Shown here in pieces: positions 37,612 through 45,751 of a DNA stretch of 45,751 nt. Position 1 is the stretch's first letter; each line of letters begins with the position of its first letter. The notes under the pieces were generated by a model. The model saw nothing but the letters and a program-made list of their open reading frames with translations, was not told the origin of the DNA and searched no databases. Source of the stretch: a virus; IMG/VR virus record IMGVR_UViG_3300025316_000025, positions 1-45,751 of that record, one strand, 5' to 3'. The translations under genes and the position numbers were made by a program.

Positions 37612-39786
37612 ATGAGTAGAAGTCAATTATATACAATTATAGCAAGCAATCTTCCTACTAATGGTAGTGGACAGATCACGGCGGCAAATCTTAGAAGCAC
37701 ATTAAATACTATTGTTGCCTCTGCTGATATGCAGGATGATACTAATACAAATATTATTACTCAGTATGAGAATGCTTCTAATGGAACATTAAAACTTGGT
37801 TCTAGCACAACTGCTGGTTCTCTTGGGTCTAGTGTTGTTATTGGACAAGGTGCTGTAGCATTAAATGGTAAAGGCACAGTTGTTGGTTTTGGAGCATATT
37901 CTTATCTTCTTGGTGGTGTTTCTGTTGGCTATGGTGCTACAAGTAATAATAACGGTTGTGTTGCCATTGGATCGGCTGCTCATGCTGCTAAAAATAATTC
38001 TATAGCAATAGGAATTAACTCATCTGTATCTTCTTATAGTTCTACTGGTGGCGGAATTGCCATTGGTAAAAATGCTCTTGTAAATAGCGAAGGCGGAATC
38101 GCTATTGGAGAAAATAGTAATAGTACAAATCAGTATGGTGATAGTGGGATTGCTGTTGGAAATCTTGCATCATGTCCTTTTGGTGCAGGGGTGGCAATAG
38201 GAAGAGATGCAATGGCTGGAATGTATGGAGTAGCCATTGGTGATGGTGCTATAAATTTAGACAACTCACAAACAGCCGTTGGTTATTACGCAGATGCGAC
38301 AGGAAATAATGCTACAGCAATCGGTATGAGTTCTAAAGCTAATGGTTATTTTACAACTGCCGCTGGTACTTATTCAACTGCATCTGGTTATTATGCAATC
38401 GCTATTGGATATAATACTACTGCGTCTGGTTATGGTTCTATAGCTATTGGCCCTGCTGTTTATGCTTATGGCGATTATCAAATTGCTATTGGTCATAGTG
38501 CTAATTGTGCTGGAAACAATTCAATAGTTATGGGAGAGAGTTCTGAGGCTGGTTGTAATTCAATAGCTATAGGAGCCGATACAGCGGCAGCACCAGCAGC
38601 GACATCGGGTACTATGGGGGCTGGTGGTTCTATTGCTATTGGGCAAAGTGCTGTTGCATTAAGAAATAATGCCGTATCCATCGGTTACGGAGCAACAGCA
38701 TGTAATGATGGCTCAACTGCTATAGGACAAGGAGTTAAAGCTGGTAAAAATAGCACAATGATTGGTCAAAGAATGACTTTAAGTGGTGGTTATACGGAAC
38801 GGACAACAGATGATTCAACAGTTGTTGGACAAAGTATAACTGTCACTGGAAATCAAGTAATTGCTCTTGGACAAAATATAGGAGCAAAAGAACAATCTGT
38901 TGTCATTGGTACTAATGCCAATGGTAATAGCACGAACTCTGTTATTATTGGAACAAATTGCCAAACAGCATCAGGTTGTGTGGGTCAAGTTGGAGTTGGT
39001 TATTATGCTCATTGTGACGGAAATAATTCTGTTTCAGTTGGCCCTAATTCCTACGCTAATGAAAATACTGCTGTTTTAGGTGCGGGTGCGAGAGCCATAA
39101 ATCCATATACAATCGCTATTGGTAAAGATTCATTAGCAAATGATGCACAGACTATTGCTATTGGTTATTCTGCAACAGCAGATAATTCTGGTGCTGGTTT
39201 ACCTGGTGCTGTGGCTATTGGAACACAAGCACAAGCACGGGACGGAAGCGTTTCGGTTGGTCGGTATTGTTTTTCATATGACCAATCTATTGCTATTGGA
39301 CAATCAATTCTTGCCAGTGGTGGTTCTGTAGGTATTGGAACTAAAGCTGGAAGTCATAATAGCGTAACACTTGGTATTGGTGGAAATCTACACGACAAAG
39401 AAGATTGTGTTTTAATTGGTAAAGGCGTTTCTATTAACGCCAATTATGCAATGGCATTTGGAAGTTATTCTAATGTTAATACTGGTGCTGATAGAGGCAT
39501 CGCTTTTGGCCCTAGTTCGTCAGCTAATGCTTATGAAGGCATTGCTATTGGTGCTTCTACAACTGTTGCTTCAACTGCTACAAGTTCTGTAGCCATTGGT
39601 GCTGGTACATCGGTAAGTACGCCACAAACTATTGTTCTTGGTAAAGGTGGATTTGTTGTTGATATTCCTGCTAAAGCTGATCCTGCACCGACTTATCACG
39701 AAGGAGCATTGTATTATAGTTTGACGACTCACGCACTATATTATGGTGGTGCCGCTGGTTGGGTGAGAGTAGCCAGCACAGTTTAA
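37612..39786 (+). CDS. Tail fibre 1 with YadA-head-type repeats
   Basis: The 724-residue protein has an N-terminal module SQLYTIIASNLPTNGSGQIT then NLRSTLNTIVAS, a phage fibre attachment-type start. About 600 residues follow of roughly 14-15-residue units of the form (A/S)(I/V)G-x-x-A/S-x-A, the left-handed beta-roll repeat of YadA and other trimeric autotransporter heads. A C-terminal cap reads TYHEGALYYSLTTHALYYGG. Such repeats trimerise into long rigid stalks, so this is very likely a host-binding tail fibre. RBS AGAGGAAAT precedes ATG 37612. Confidence 0.82.
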   Translation: MSRSQLYTIIASNLPTNGSGQITAANLRSTLNTIVASADMQDDTNTNIITQYENASNGTLKLGSSTTAGSLGSSVVIGQGAVALNGKGTVVGFGAYSYLLGGVSVGYGATSNNNGCVAIGSAAHAAKNNSIAIGINSSVSSYSSTGGGIAIGKNALVNSEGGIAIGENSNSTNQYGDSGIAVGNLASCPFGAGVAIGRDAMAGMYGVAIGDGAINLDNSQTAVGYYADATGNNATAIGMSSKANGYFTTAAGTYSTASGYYAIAIGYNTTASGYGSIAIGPAVYAYGDYQIAIGHSANCAGNNSIVMGESSEAGCNSIAIGADTAAAPAATSGTMGAGGSIAIGQSAVALRNNAVSIGYGATACNDGSTAIGQGVKAGKNSTMIGQRMTLSGGYTERTTDDSTVVGQSITVTGNQVIALGQNIGAKEQSVVIGTNANGNSTNSVIIGTNCQTASGCVGQVGVGYYAHCDGNNSVSVGPNSYANENTAVLGAGARAINPYTIAIGKDSLANDAQTIAIGYSATADNSGAGLPGAVAIGTQAQARDGSVSVGRYCFSYDQSIAIGQSILASGGSVGIGTKAGSHNSVTLGIGGNLHDKEDCVLIGKGVSINANYAMAFGSYSNVNTGADRGIAFGPSSSANAYEGIAIGASTTVASTATSSVAIGAGTSVSTPQTIVLGKGGFVVDIPAKADPAPTYHEGALYYSLTTHALYYGGAAGWVRVASTV
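39736..39743 (+). promoter_or_regulatory. CTATATTA copy in end of fibre 1 gene
   Basis: The octamer occurs in codons of the fibre's C-terminus (ALYYGG), 60 bases before the sulfotransferase ATG. It may be a promoter for the following genes or chance coding sequence. Confidence 0.25.
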
Positions 39787-39803
39787 GTTTATTTGGAGAA
39801 AGA

Positions 39804-40601
39804 ATGAAACAATTTTATTTTCTTGGTGGAATGCCAAGAAGTGGATCAACCCTTTTATGTAATATATTAAATCAAAACCCATCCATATACGCCACACAGA
39901 CGAGTGGTTGTATGGATGTGATGTTTGGGGTGAGGAATACTTGGGAGCAACTTATAGAACATAAGGCTACTCCCAATCCCGAAGGATTAAAAAATGTATT
40001 AAATGGAATTATCAATAATTATTATAAAAATATAGAAAAACCAATAATTATTGATAAATGTCGTGGTTGGGTTAGTTTAATAGAAATGGCAGAATATGCC
40101 TTGGGACATAAAATAAAAATAATTGTTCCTGTTAGAGATTTAAGAGATATATTATCCAGCTTTGAACTATTATGGAGGAAGAAGGCAAGCACGGGTCAGA
40201 TTCCAGGGGAACAACAAAATTATATTCAATTCCAAACAGTGGAAGGCAGATGTGATTTTTGGTGTAGGGCTGACCAACCTGTAGGAATTGCATATAATAG
40301 AATTAAAGATGCGATCAATAGAGGATTAAAAGATAGAATGTTATTTGTTCATTTTGAGCGATTAACAAACAGTCCTGAGACAGTTATGAGTAAAATTTAT
40401 AAGTTCTTGTAACTTCCTGAATTTATTCATAATTTTGATTATGTAGAACAAGTGACGAAAGAAGATGATGCGGTCTTTGGGTTTGACGGATTGCATACAA
40501 TTAAAAATAAAGTTGAACCAATACCATCCAGACACCCGATTGTTTTGGGAAGGGTGGCAGACAAGTTTGAACAAGCAAATTATTTATGGAGCAATTTATG
40601 A
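39804..40601 (+). pseudogene. Sulfotransferase interrupted by in-frame TAA
   Basis: The protein opens FYFLGGMPRSGSTLLCNIL, the 5'-phosphosulfate binding loop of PAPS-dependent sulfotransferases (P11-T16), and has the 3'-phosphate binding pattern PVRDLRDILSSF. The frame stops at TAA 40410-40412 after KIYKFL, but continues in the same frame for 62 more codons (LPEFIHNFDYVEQ and so on) typical of the family's C-terminus, ending at TGA 40599-40601. That TGA overlaps the next gene's ATG (ATGA), which shows the full frame was the original gene. Either the gene is inactivated, the stop is read through, or the base is an assembly/strain variant. The ATG-stop product would be 202 residues. Confidence 0.8.
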
Positions 40602-40960
40602 ATCCTTTTATTAAAGTAGAACCAACTCCTCTTACTCCCGAAGAAATGAGAGTTAAGAGATTGGAACAACTAATCGCCTCACTAAACAGGGATGGACAAT
40701 CGCTTTTAGAGCAATCGGTTAATACGATTGAATCTAATTGGAATAAAGTTTGGGAGAATGAATTATTTACTCCCGCCGAAGTTCTTGAACAGATGGGAAC
40801 AAGTGCGGTGGAAATTTTTAGAACCTCTGCTTTATTTACTGCGGCTGTTTATCAGATTGGTGCGGGTGCTACGCCTCCTGTGGTTATATTAGACGAGAAG
40901 TATTTGTCGGCTAAACTGCCTTGGGTTGGACATGAAGATGGCACTATCACCTTAGCCTAA
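40598..40960 (+). CDS. Hypothetical protein between the fibres
   Basis: Read from ATG 40598 behind GGAG, the 120-residue helical protein begins MNPFIKVEPTPLTPEEMRVK and later has WNKVWENELFTPAEVLEQMG. It overlaps the sulfotransferase stop by ATGA. It lies between two fibre genes and could be a fibre chaperone or virion protein. No family is recognised with confidence. Confidence 0.6.
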   Translation: MNPFIKVEPTPLTPEEMRVKRLEQLIASLNRDGQSLLEQSVNTIESNWNKVWENELFTPAEVLEQMGTSAVEIFRTSALFTAAVYQIGAGATPPVVILDEKYLSAKLPWVGHEDGTITLA

Positions 40961-40970
40961 GTAGGTAAAA

Positions 40971-43889
40971 ATGAGCGAAACAAGAAGTCAATTATTATCC
41001 GATGTAGCTATTAATTACCCTGATAATACTAATTGGGGTATATTACCAGTTAATCTACGCACAGTAGAAGATAATATAATCAATAATGTTTTAATGCCAG
41101 AAGATATTGTTGCTGGTACAAATATTACTATTGGGACTTCTGGCACACAAATTACCATCAATTCTACTGGTGGTGGAACGACTCCTGGCTCGTCCGTAAT
41201 TGCCTCTGCTTTTGTTCCTTATGTGGGAGCAACGGCTGATGTTAATATTGGTGGATATAATTTATTTACTACTGGCGGATCAATAAATATTGATGGCTCA
41301 GTAGGTTTAAGTGCCAATCAAGATTCTACAAGCGTTGCTGTTGGTGGCTTTGCTGGTGGTGGCGGTAATAGCGTAGCAGTTGGATATTATGCTGGTGCAA
41401 ATACTATTGGACAAACTTCATTGATTGCCGTAGGAGATCACGCTACAGCAGTTGGTAATAATGGTATAGCGATTGGACAAGGTGCGAATGCCAGCACAGA
41501 CTCAATCGCTATAGGTAAAACTGCAAATTCTAATTTTTCTAATTCTGTTTCCATAGGCACAATAGCTACAAGTGGCAAGAATAGTATCGCTATTGGTCTT
41601 GGTGCTAATGCAAATATTGCTGCTTTAACTTTTCCACAAGCAACATCTATTGCGATTGGATCAAACGCCCAAGCATCAAATAATAATTGTATTGTTATTG
41701 GTCATGGATTAACGCCAGCTAATAATAATTCTATTTTAATTGGAATCAATTCTATTTCTGGCGGAAATAATTGTGTTTTAATTGGTATTGGGGCGAATGG
41801 TTTATGTTCGGGAAATAATACAGTAGCTATTGGATTTTCTTCTAATGCTTCTGGCCCTGCTACAACTGCTGTTGGTGCTGGTGCTAATGCCAATGCTGCT
41901 TTAGGATATGCTACAGCGATTGGTGGTGGTGCTAATGCTGCACAAAATAATGCAACTGCCGTGGGTGGTGGTGCGGTTGCATCTGGAAATGGAACGGCTA
42001 TTGGTTGTAATTCTAATGCTAATGCGGCAGGAACTCCCACAGCCGTTGGTGCTGGTGCTAATGCTGGTTCTAATAACGCTACAACGGTTGGTGCTGGTGC
42101 TAATTCTGGAAATAATTCTGTCGCCATTGGTGCTGGCACAAATGCTGGTAATCCTACTGCAAATAATATGACCGCTGTTGGACAAGGTGCTAATGCTTCT
42201 GGCCCCAATATTACAGCGATTGGACAAGGTGCTAATGCAAATAATGCAACAGGATTTAGCGTAGCCGTTGGAGCATTGGCTTTTGCTAATTCTTCTAATG
42301 CTACAGCAATCGGTGCTGGTGCTAATGCCTCTGCAACTTATGCTACAGCCGTGGGTAATTCTGCTAATGCTGCAAATGCTGGAAGCACGGGTTGTGTGGC
42401 AATAGGTTATGCAGCAAATGCTAATTATAATAATTCAACTGCTGTAGGTGGTTCTACCCAAACTGGTAATAATTCAGTAGCCATCGGACACACAGCTAAT
42501 GCCAATTCCGCCTCCCTTAATAATATGACCGCTGTTGGACAGGGGGCTAATGCTTCTGGTGCTAATACCACAGCTATTGGTAAAAGTGCCAATGCAAATA
42601 ATGCCACAGGATTAAGCACAGCCGTTGGTGCTGGTGCTTCCGCTAATGCTGCATGTTCTACAGCATTAGGGGCAAGTGCTAATGCTTCTAATACTCAAGG
42701 AACAGCCCTTGGATATTTAGCTAATGCTGCTGCAAGTTCTGGAACAGGAACGGCTGTAGGTTATACAGCTAATGCTAATTTTAATAATTCAACTGCTGTA
42801 GGCGGTGGAGCAACGGCTGGTAATAATTGTGTTGCTATTGGACAAGCATCCATTGCTAATGCCTCTGGTATAAATAATATGACAACGGTGGGACAAGGTG
42901 CAACCGCCGCTGGTGCTAATGCTACAGCTATTGGTAAAAGTGCTAATGCAAATAATTCTACTGGATTAAGCACAGCCGTTGGTGCCGCTGCTGCCGCTAA
43001 TGCTGCATATTCTACAGCATTAGGGGCAAGTGCTAATGCTTCTACTACACTTGGAGTGGCAGTTGGATACGCAGCTAATGCTTATAATGCATCAGGAACA
43101 GGCACAACATCGGTAGGAACAAGTTCTAACGCCAATGGATTTAACGCCACTTCGCTCGGCTATTCCGCAAGTGCAACAGGCAATAATTGTGTTGCTATTG
43201 GTCAAGGAGCAGTAGTTGGGGCGACCAGTCATAATTCTGTGGCTATTGGACAAGCTGCAAACGGTGCGGGTGCGAGTGCAATTTCTATTGGTATGACAGC
43301 TAATAGTTCCATTGGTGGTGTTTCTGTAGGTTATGCAGCTAATACAAATACTGGTGGAACTGGTTATTCTGTAGCCATTGGTAATAATGCACACACTTTA
43401 ACTAATGGAAACAATGCCGTTTCTGTAGGTAATAACGCCACAGCAAGTAATAATGCCGTTGCTATTGGTAATAATGCTCAAGCAACTGGTGCCAATTCTG
43501 GTGCATTTGGTGCAGGTGCTTCTACTTCCACAGCAAATCAAATTGTTATTGGTGTAGCGGCAAGTAATGTTTATATTCCAGGCAATTTAAGCATTGGTGG
43601 ATCATATACAAATGTAATCGTAAATCTTACAGCAAGTGGGTCTGTAGGTGCTAATGAACAGACTGTTGTTGGTAATAATGCCTCTGTAACGGTTGCAGTT
43701 GCTTTACCTGCTGCTTCTGGCAATATAGGAAGAAGTATTAACTTCAAGAATATAGGTGCAGCTTCTATGACGGTTGCTGCTGCTGGCGTGGATACTATTG
43801 ACGGTAGTAATCCTGGCACACAAACTTTAGCACAATGGGGTAAATTAACTTTACAAGGAATTACCTCAACTGGTTGGGCTATTGTATAA
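40971..43889 (+). CDS. Tail fibre 2 with YadA-head-type repeats
   Basis: The 972-residue protein has an N-terminal module related to fibre 1 (SQLLSDVAINYPDNTNWGIL, then NLRTVEDNII). A run of about 780 residues follows of short units such as TAVGQGANAS and ATAIGAGANA, the YadA-like beta-roll, with many Asn and Ala. A C-terminal domain of about 85 residues (GSVGANEQTVVGNNASVTVA, then a GWAIV end) is non-repetitive and may bind the receptor. A higher-order repeat of 118-119 residues occurs at 42162-43220. It probably forms a long trimeric fibre of about the same build as fibre 1 with a different tip. Confidence 0.82.
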   Translation: MSETRSQLLSDVAINYPDNTNWGILPVNLRTVEDNIINNVLMPEDIVAGTNITIGTSGTQITINSTGGGTTPGSSVIASAFVPYVGATADVNIGGYNLFTTGGSINIDGSVGLSANQDSTSVAVGGFAGGGGNSVAVGYYAGANTIGQTSLIAVGDHATAVGNNGIAIGQGANASTDSIAIGKTANSNFSNSVSIGTIATSGKNSIAIGLGANANIAALTFPQATSIAIGSNAQASNNNCIVIGHGLTPANNNSILIGINSISGGNNCVLIGIGANGLCSGNNTVAIGFSSNASGPATTAVGAGANANAALGYATAIGGGANAAQNNATAVGGGAVASGNGTAIGCNSNANAAGTPTAVGAGANAGSNNATTVGAGANSGNNSVAIGAGTNAGNPTANNMTAVGQGANASGPNITAIGQGANANNATGFSVAVGALAFANSSNATAIGAGANASATYATAVGNSANAANAGSTGCVAIGYAANANYNNSTAVGGSTQTGNNSVAIGHTANANSASLNNMTAVGQGANASGANTTAIGKSANANNATGLSTAVGAGASANAACSTALGASANASNTQGTALGYLANAAASSGTGTAVGYTANANFNNSTAVGGGATAGNNCVAIGQASIANASGINNMTTVGQGATAAGANATAIGKSANANNSTGLSTAVGAAAAANAAYSTALGASANASTTLGVAVGYAANAYNASGTGTTSVGTSSNANGFNATSLGYSASATGNNCVAIGQGAVVGATSHNSVAIGQAANGAGASAISIGMTANSSIGGVSVGYAANTNTGGTGYSVAIGNNAHTLTNGNNAVSVGNNATASNNAVAIGNNAQATGANSGAFGAGASTSTANQIVIGVAASNVYIPGNLSIGGSYTNVIVNLTASGSVGANEQTVVGNNASVTVAVALPAASGNIGRSINFKNIGAASMTVAAAGVDTIDGSNPGTQTLAQWGKLTLQGITSTGWAIV
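42162..43220 (+). repeat. Three 354-357-base higher-order repeats in fibre 2
   Basis: The codons for NNMT(A/T)VGQGA recur at 42162, 42519 and 42873, giving units of 357 and 354 bases that keep frame. Within each unit the same order of shorter repeats is seen (TAIG, ANANNATG, TAVG, STAVGG). Recent in-frame duplications of a block of about eight beta-roll coils explain this, so fibre length probably varies between relatives by recombination. Confidence 0.8.
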
Positions 43890-43906
43890 AAAATAAATTA
43901 TTAAAG

Positions 43907-43914
43907 CTATATTA
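43907..43914 (+). promoter_or_regulatory. CTATATTA element after fibre 2
   Basis: The octamer lies in the 49-base gap between fibre 2 and the glycosyltransferase at 43939, with GATAGG immediately after. Same class as the copies at 4845, 9525, 12872 and 35230. Confidence 0.55.
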
Positions 43915-43938
43915 GATAGGAGACTTTAGGAGAAAGAA

Positions 43939-44628
43939 ATGAAGAAACAGATAGTGACGATGCGTATTGGCGATTATGAGCCAGAGATTTGCAGACTTAC
44001 AATGCCCACTATTGAGCATTTTGCAAAAAAGAGTGGCTGTGAGTATAAAGTAATAACAGAACCAGTTTTTAATGCACCGAGCGTAACCTATGAGAAGTTC
44101 CAATTATATCAAATAAGTAAAGGATATGATTGGACGATGTTTTTAGATGCGGATACTTTGGTGCATCCCGATTGTCCTGATTGGACTGAAATGATAAGCA
44201 AAGACACCGTTTTATTTAATGGTGTTGATCTTAATTTGAATAGATTCAGAGCGAATGATTGGACAAGGAGAAGTAATAATAAAAATGGTGCTTGCACTTG
44301 GCATGTGTGGTTCAGTGATTGGTGCCGTGATATTTGGCATCCAATGATGGATATGACCTGGGATGAATGTATGGATAATATATTCCCTACAGTCAATGAA
44401 CTCGCCAGTGGAACTTGCTCCAAACAACATTTAATTGATGATTATTTAGTCACGCAGAATATAAGTCGCTTTGGATTGAAGGTGACTACGGTTGGAGATT
44501 TGTTGAGACAGATTGGGAGAGGGCAAGACGGTTATTATTTCCATTTGTATGCTTGTTCCTCAGAGCATAAATTAAATGAAATTAAAAGAGTATTGGGAAC
44601 TTGGGGAATTAAGATAGAGGGAACATAA
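43939..44628 (+). CDS. Glycosyltransferase, GT8/GT34-like DxD enzyme
   Basis: The 229-residue protein begins KQIVTMRIGDYEPEICRLTM and has MFLDADTLVHPDCPD, the DxD metal/nucleotide-sugar motif of GT-A enzymes resembling families 8 and 34. The second half contains conserved-looking WHVWFSDWCRDIW and HLYACSSEHK. It shares a base with the next ATG (TAATGAG), so it is coupled to the decoration-like protein that follows, a possible acceptor. Confidence 0.75.
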   Translation: MKKQIVTMRIGDYEPEICRLTMPTIEHFAKKSGCEYKVITEPVFNAPSVTYEKFQLYQISKGYDWTMFLDADTLVHPDCPDWTEMISKDTVLFNGVDLNLNRFRANDWTRRSNNKNGACTWHVWFSDWCRDIWHPMMDMTWDECMDNIFPTVNELASGTCSKQHLIDDYLVTQNISRFGLKVTTVGDLLRQIGRGQDGYYFHLYACSSEHKLNEIKRVLGTWGIKIEGT

Positions 44629-45056
44629 TGAGTGATTCAAGATATTTCGTCCATGTAGATCAGATTCAGGTTAAAGACCCTGTTGTTAGAGCAAGATTTA
44701 TATTTTCTAATAACAATGGTCAGTCTTTAATTGCATCATCTGCTACTGGACAGTACCCAATAGGAATATCTTATTTTACTCAAATCCCAACAGCCTGTGG
44801 TGGCTATGCTAAGTATTATAATATGGGAGTGACGCTTCCAGTTAGATTAGAACTTGCTGAATCTATTACGGTTGGTAAATTTTTAACCTTTGATGGGTTA
44901 GGTAGAGGCGTAAAAGCCATTCCTGGCAATACAGCTTATGCTCAATCCATTCAGGGTGGTGATAGTGGAGATTATGTTTGGGTTCATCCGAAGGTAATGA
45001 CGGTTAAATACATGGGTGACTTCAATAATGATTTTAGTTCTGACTTTTCACAATAA
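44628..45056 (+). CDS. Second capsid decoration-like protein
   Basis: The 142-residue beta-rich protein begins MSDSRYFVHVDQIQVKDPVV. Segments QYPIGISYFTQIP, ESITVGKFLTFDGLGRG and GDYVWVHPKVMTV have the plan of DUF2190-like head proteins, as does the gene at 9585, though by eye they share little identity. Its separate location with a glycosyltransferase suggests an accessory, perhaps glycosylated, virion surface protein. A terminator follows. Confidence 0.55.
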   Translation: MSDSRYFVHVDQIQVKDPVVRARFIFSNNNGQSLIASSATGQYPIGISYFTQIPTACGGYAKYYNMGVTLPVRLELAESITVGKFLTFDGLGRGVKAIPGNTAYAQSIQGGDSGDYVWVHPKVMTVKYMGDFNNDFSSDFSQ

Positions 45057-45095
45057 AGGAAGTAAGCTGGACTATGTGAGCCAGTAGTGCCTTTT

Positions 45096-45118
45096 CCCCT
45101 GTGAGAGCAGGGGTTTTT
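45096..45118 (+). terminator. Terminator before split glycosyltransferase
   Basis: CCCCTG (45096-45101) pairs with CAGGGG (45108-45113) across a 6-base loop, followed by five T. A weaker CTGG/CCAG hairpin precedes it. It closes the fibre/decoration transcript. Confidence 0.8.
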
Positions 45119-45132
45119 AATAGGAGAAAGAT

Positions 45133-45751
45133 ATGAAAATAGTTACACTTGTAGCTATGAAACCTGATTTGAATTGGGCATTGGTTGAAAGACAATTCAA
45201 TTTATTGGGTCAAATGGCTATTTCTTGTCCCGATGTGGACATTATTATTGATCGTAAAAAGGTAGAGGGAGCTAATTTACCTCATACCGAGCGACAAAAA
45301 GCTATGTGTGAGATCAGGAATCGTATGATTTCCCGATATGTTGATTTTAATTATCATACGCATGTGCTTATTCTTGATGCGGATATAGTTGATTATCCAC
45401 CCAATCTTCCTTATTTGTTCGCAAATCACGAACACGCTGTTGTGGGTTGTGCTAATTTTTTAGAGGATCACGGGGCAAGATGGTATGACACCGCTGGATA
45501 TATTTATAAAGGACAAAACGCCAATCTATTTCCTCCCTATTTCCCAACAGAAGAATGTGTTGTAGATATGGACAGTGTAGGAATGTCATATTTAGTTCCT
45601 GTTGAGGTATTCAAAGAAAATAAATATGAGCCGCCAACTGGATTCGCTACAGAACATTATTCTATTTGCCAAGCTGCAAAGAGAATGGGTTATAGAGTTT
45701 TGTGTGATTTGAACATAACAATTATTCATGCTTTCTTGCCTAAGTATGGGG
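45133..45751 (+). CDS. 5' part of glycosyltransferase split by window ends
   Basis: RBS TAGGAGAAAG precedes ATG 45133. The protein begins MKIVTLVAMKPDLNWALVER and has the DxD motif in LILDADIVDYPPN (D82, D84) after HTERQKAMCEIRNRMI. The fold is GT-A, resembling small phage glycosyltransferases with ARN/RNRM helices. The last 246 bases match the window start, so the gene continues into 247-260 and totals about 210 residues. It begins the glycan cluster of the first 3 kb. Confidence 0.8.
   Translation, partial: MKIVTLVAMKPDLNWALVERQFNLLGQMAISCPDVDIIIDRKKVEGANLPHTERQKAMCEIRNRMISRYVDFNYHTHVLILDADIVDYPPNLPYLFANHEHAVVGCANFLEDHGARWYDTAGYIYKGQNANLFPPYFPTEECVVDMDSVGMSYLVPVEVFKENKYEPPTGFATEHYSICQAAKRMGYRVLCDLNITIIHAFLPKYG
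45506..45751. repeat. Right copy of terminal overlap
   Basis: Matches bases 1-246 with two silent differences. See the left copy for detail; together they define a circular map of about 45,505 bp. Confidence 0.9.

Noticed and set aside
41702-42227. Long minus-strand ORFs inside fibre 2 (up to 168 codons)
   Set aside because: Low-complexity Ala/Pro or Ser/Ile/Thr shadows of the repeats, with no RBS; they follow from codon bias of the plus-strand gene.
41300-43500. Dense repeats resembling a CRISPR array
   Set aside because: They are in-frame codons for YadA-type protein repeats with variable units and no constant repeat/spacer pattern.
37612-43889. Diversity-generating retroelement targeting the fibres
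   Set aside because: No reverse transcriptase and no template/variable repeat pair with adenine-directed changes was seen.
1-45751. Prophage with integration module
   Set aside because: No integrase, excisionase, attachment repeats or flanking host genes were found, and the ends overlap as a closed phage map.

Overview
The window is essentially one complete tailed double-stranded DNA bacteriophage genome of the HK97-capsid type. Its first 246 bases recur at the right end (45506-45751) with two silent differences, so the molecule closes into a map of about 45.5 kb and one glycosyltransferase gene runs across the junction. The DNA is AT-rich. Genes are tightly packed with ATGA/TAATG overlaps and good Shine-Dalgarno sequences. 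Leftward host-type promoters match TTGACA-N17-TATAAT well, so a bacterial host using a sigma70-like factor is likely; the host cannot be named. No integrase or excisionase was seen, and no sheath gene was recognised, so a lytic siphovirus-like virion is the best guess.

Layout. 0-3.5 kb (+): glycan and redox genes (glycosyltransferases, a methyltransferase, a radical SAM/SPASM protein, a thioredoxin, an HExxH protein). 3.4-20.4 kb (+): the virion module, comprising large terminase, portal, a protease/scaffold with a probable nested scaffold start, decoration protein, major capsid protein, connector, duplicated tail-tube-like proteins, a tail assembly chaperone with a -1 frameshift, tape measure, and large tail/baseplate proteins, one with 29 consecutive serines. 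20.4-22.6 kb (+): three more glycosyltransferase-type genes. 22.6-28.8 kb (-): a leftward, probably early block led by a sigma70-family factor, followed by small proteins, an HNH protein, a divergent single-subunit polymerase-like protein, a GNAT acetyltransferase and ribbon-helix-helix proteins. 28.9-35.4 kb (+): nuclease-like and HNH proteins, a DNA methyltransferase, two glycosyltransferases, a short second sigma-like protein, a terminase-small-subunit-like protein and an endonuclease VII. 35.6-35.8 kb: structured RNA and a tRNA-Met-like gene. 35.8-45 kb (+): a papain-like peptidase, an exported thioredoxin, a membrane protein, two giant YadA-head-repeat fibres, a sulfotransferase with an in-frame stop, a glycosyltransferase and a second decoration-like protein.

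How it may work together. The leftward block uses host-type promoters. Many rightward units are instead preceded by an octamer CTATATTA with no obvious -35 box, which could be read by a phage-modified or phage-encoded transcription apparatus (sigma factor 28268-28774, sigma-like 33279-33608, or the polymerase-like protein). Two genes of the leftward block, including the polymerase, sit behind leader RNAs of the same unusual design: two perfect inverted repeats interleaved in A-B-A'-B' order. In one the last strand carries the ribosome-binding site; in the other it ends a terminator. About nine glycosyltransferase-type genes plus a sulfotransferase, a methyltransferase and a radical SAM enzyme are scattered among the virion genes, suggesting that virion proteins (perhaps the poly-serine protein or the repeat fibres) or host surface glycans are modified.
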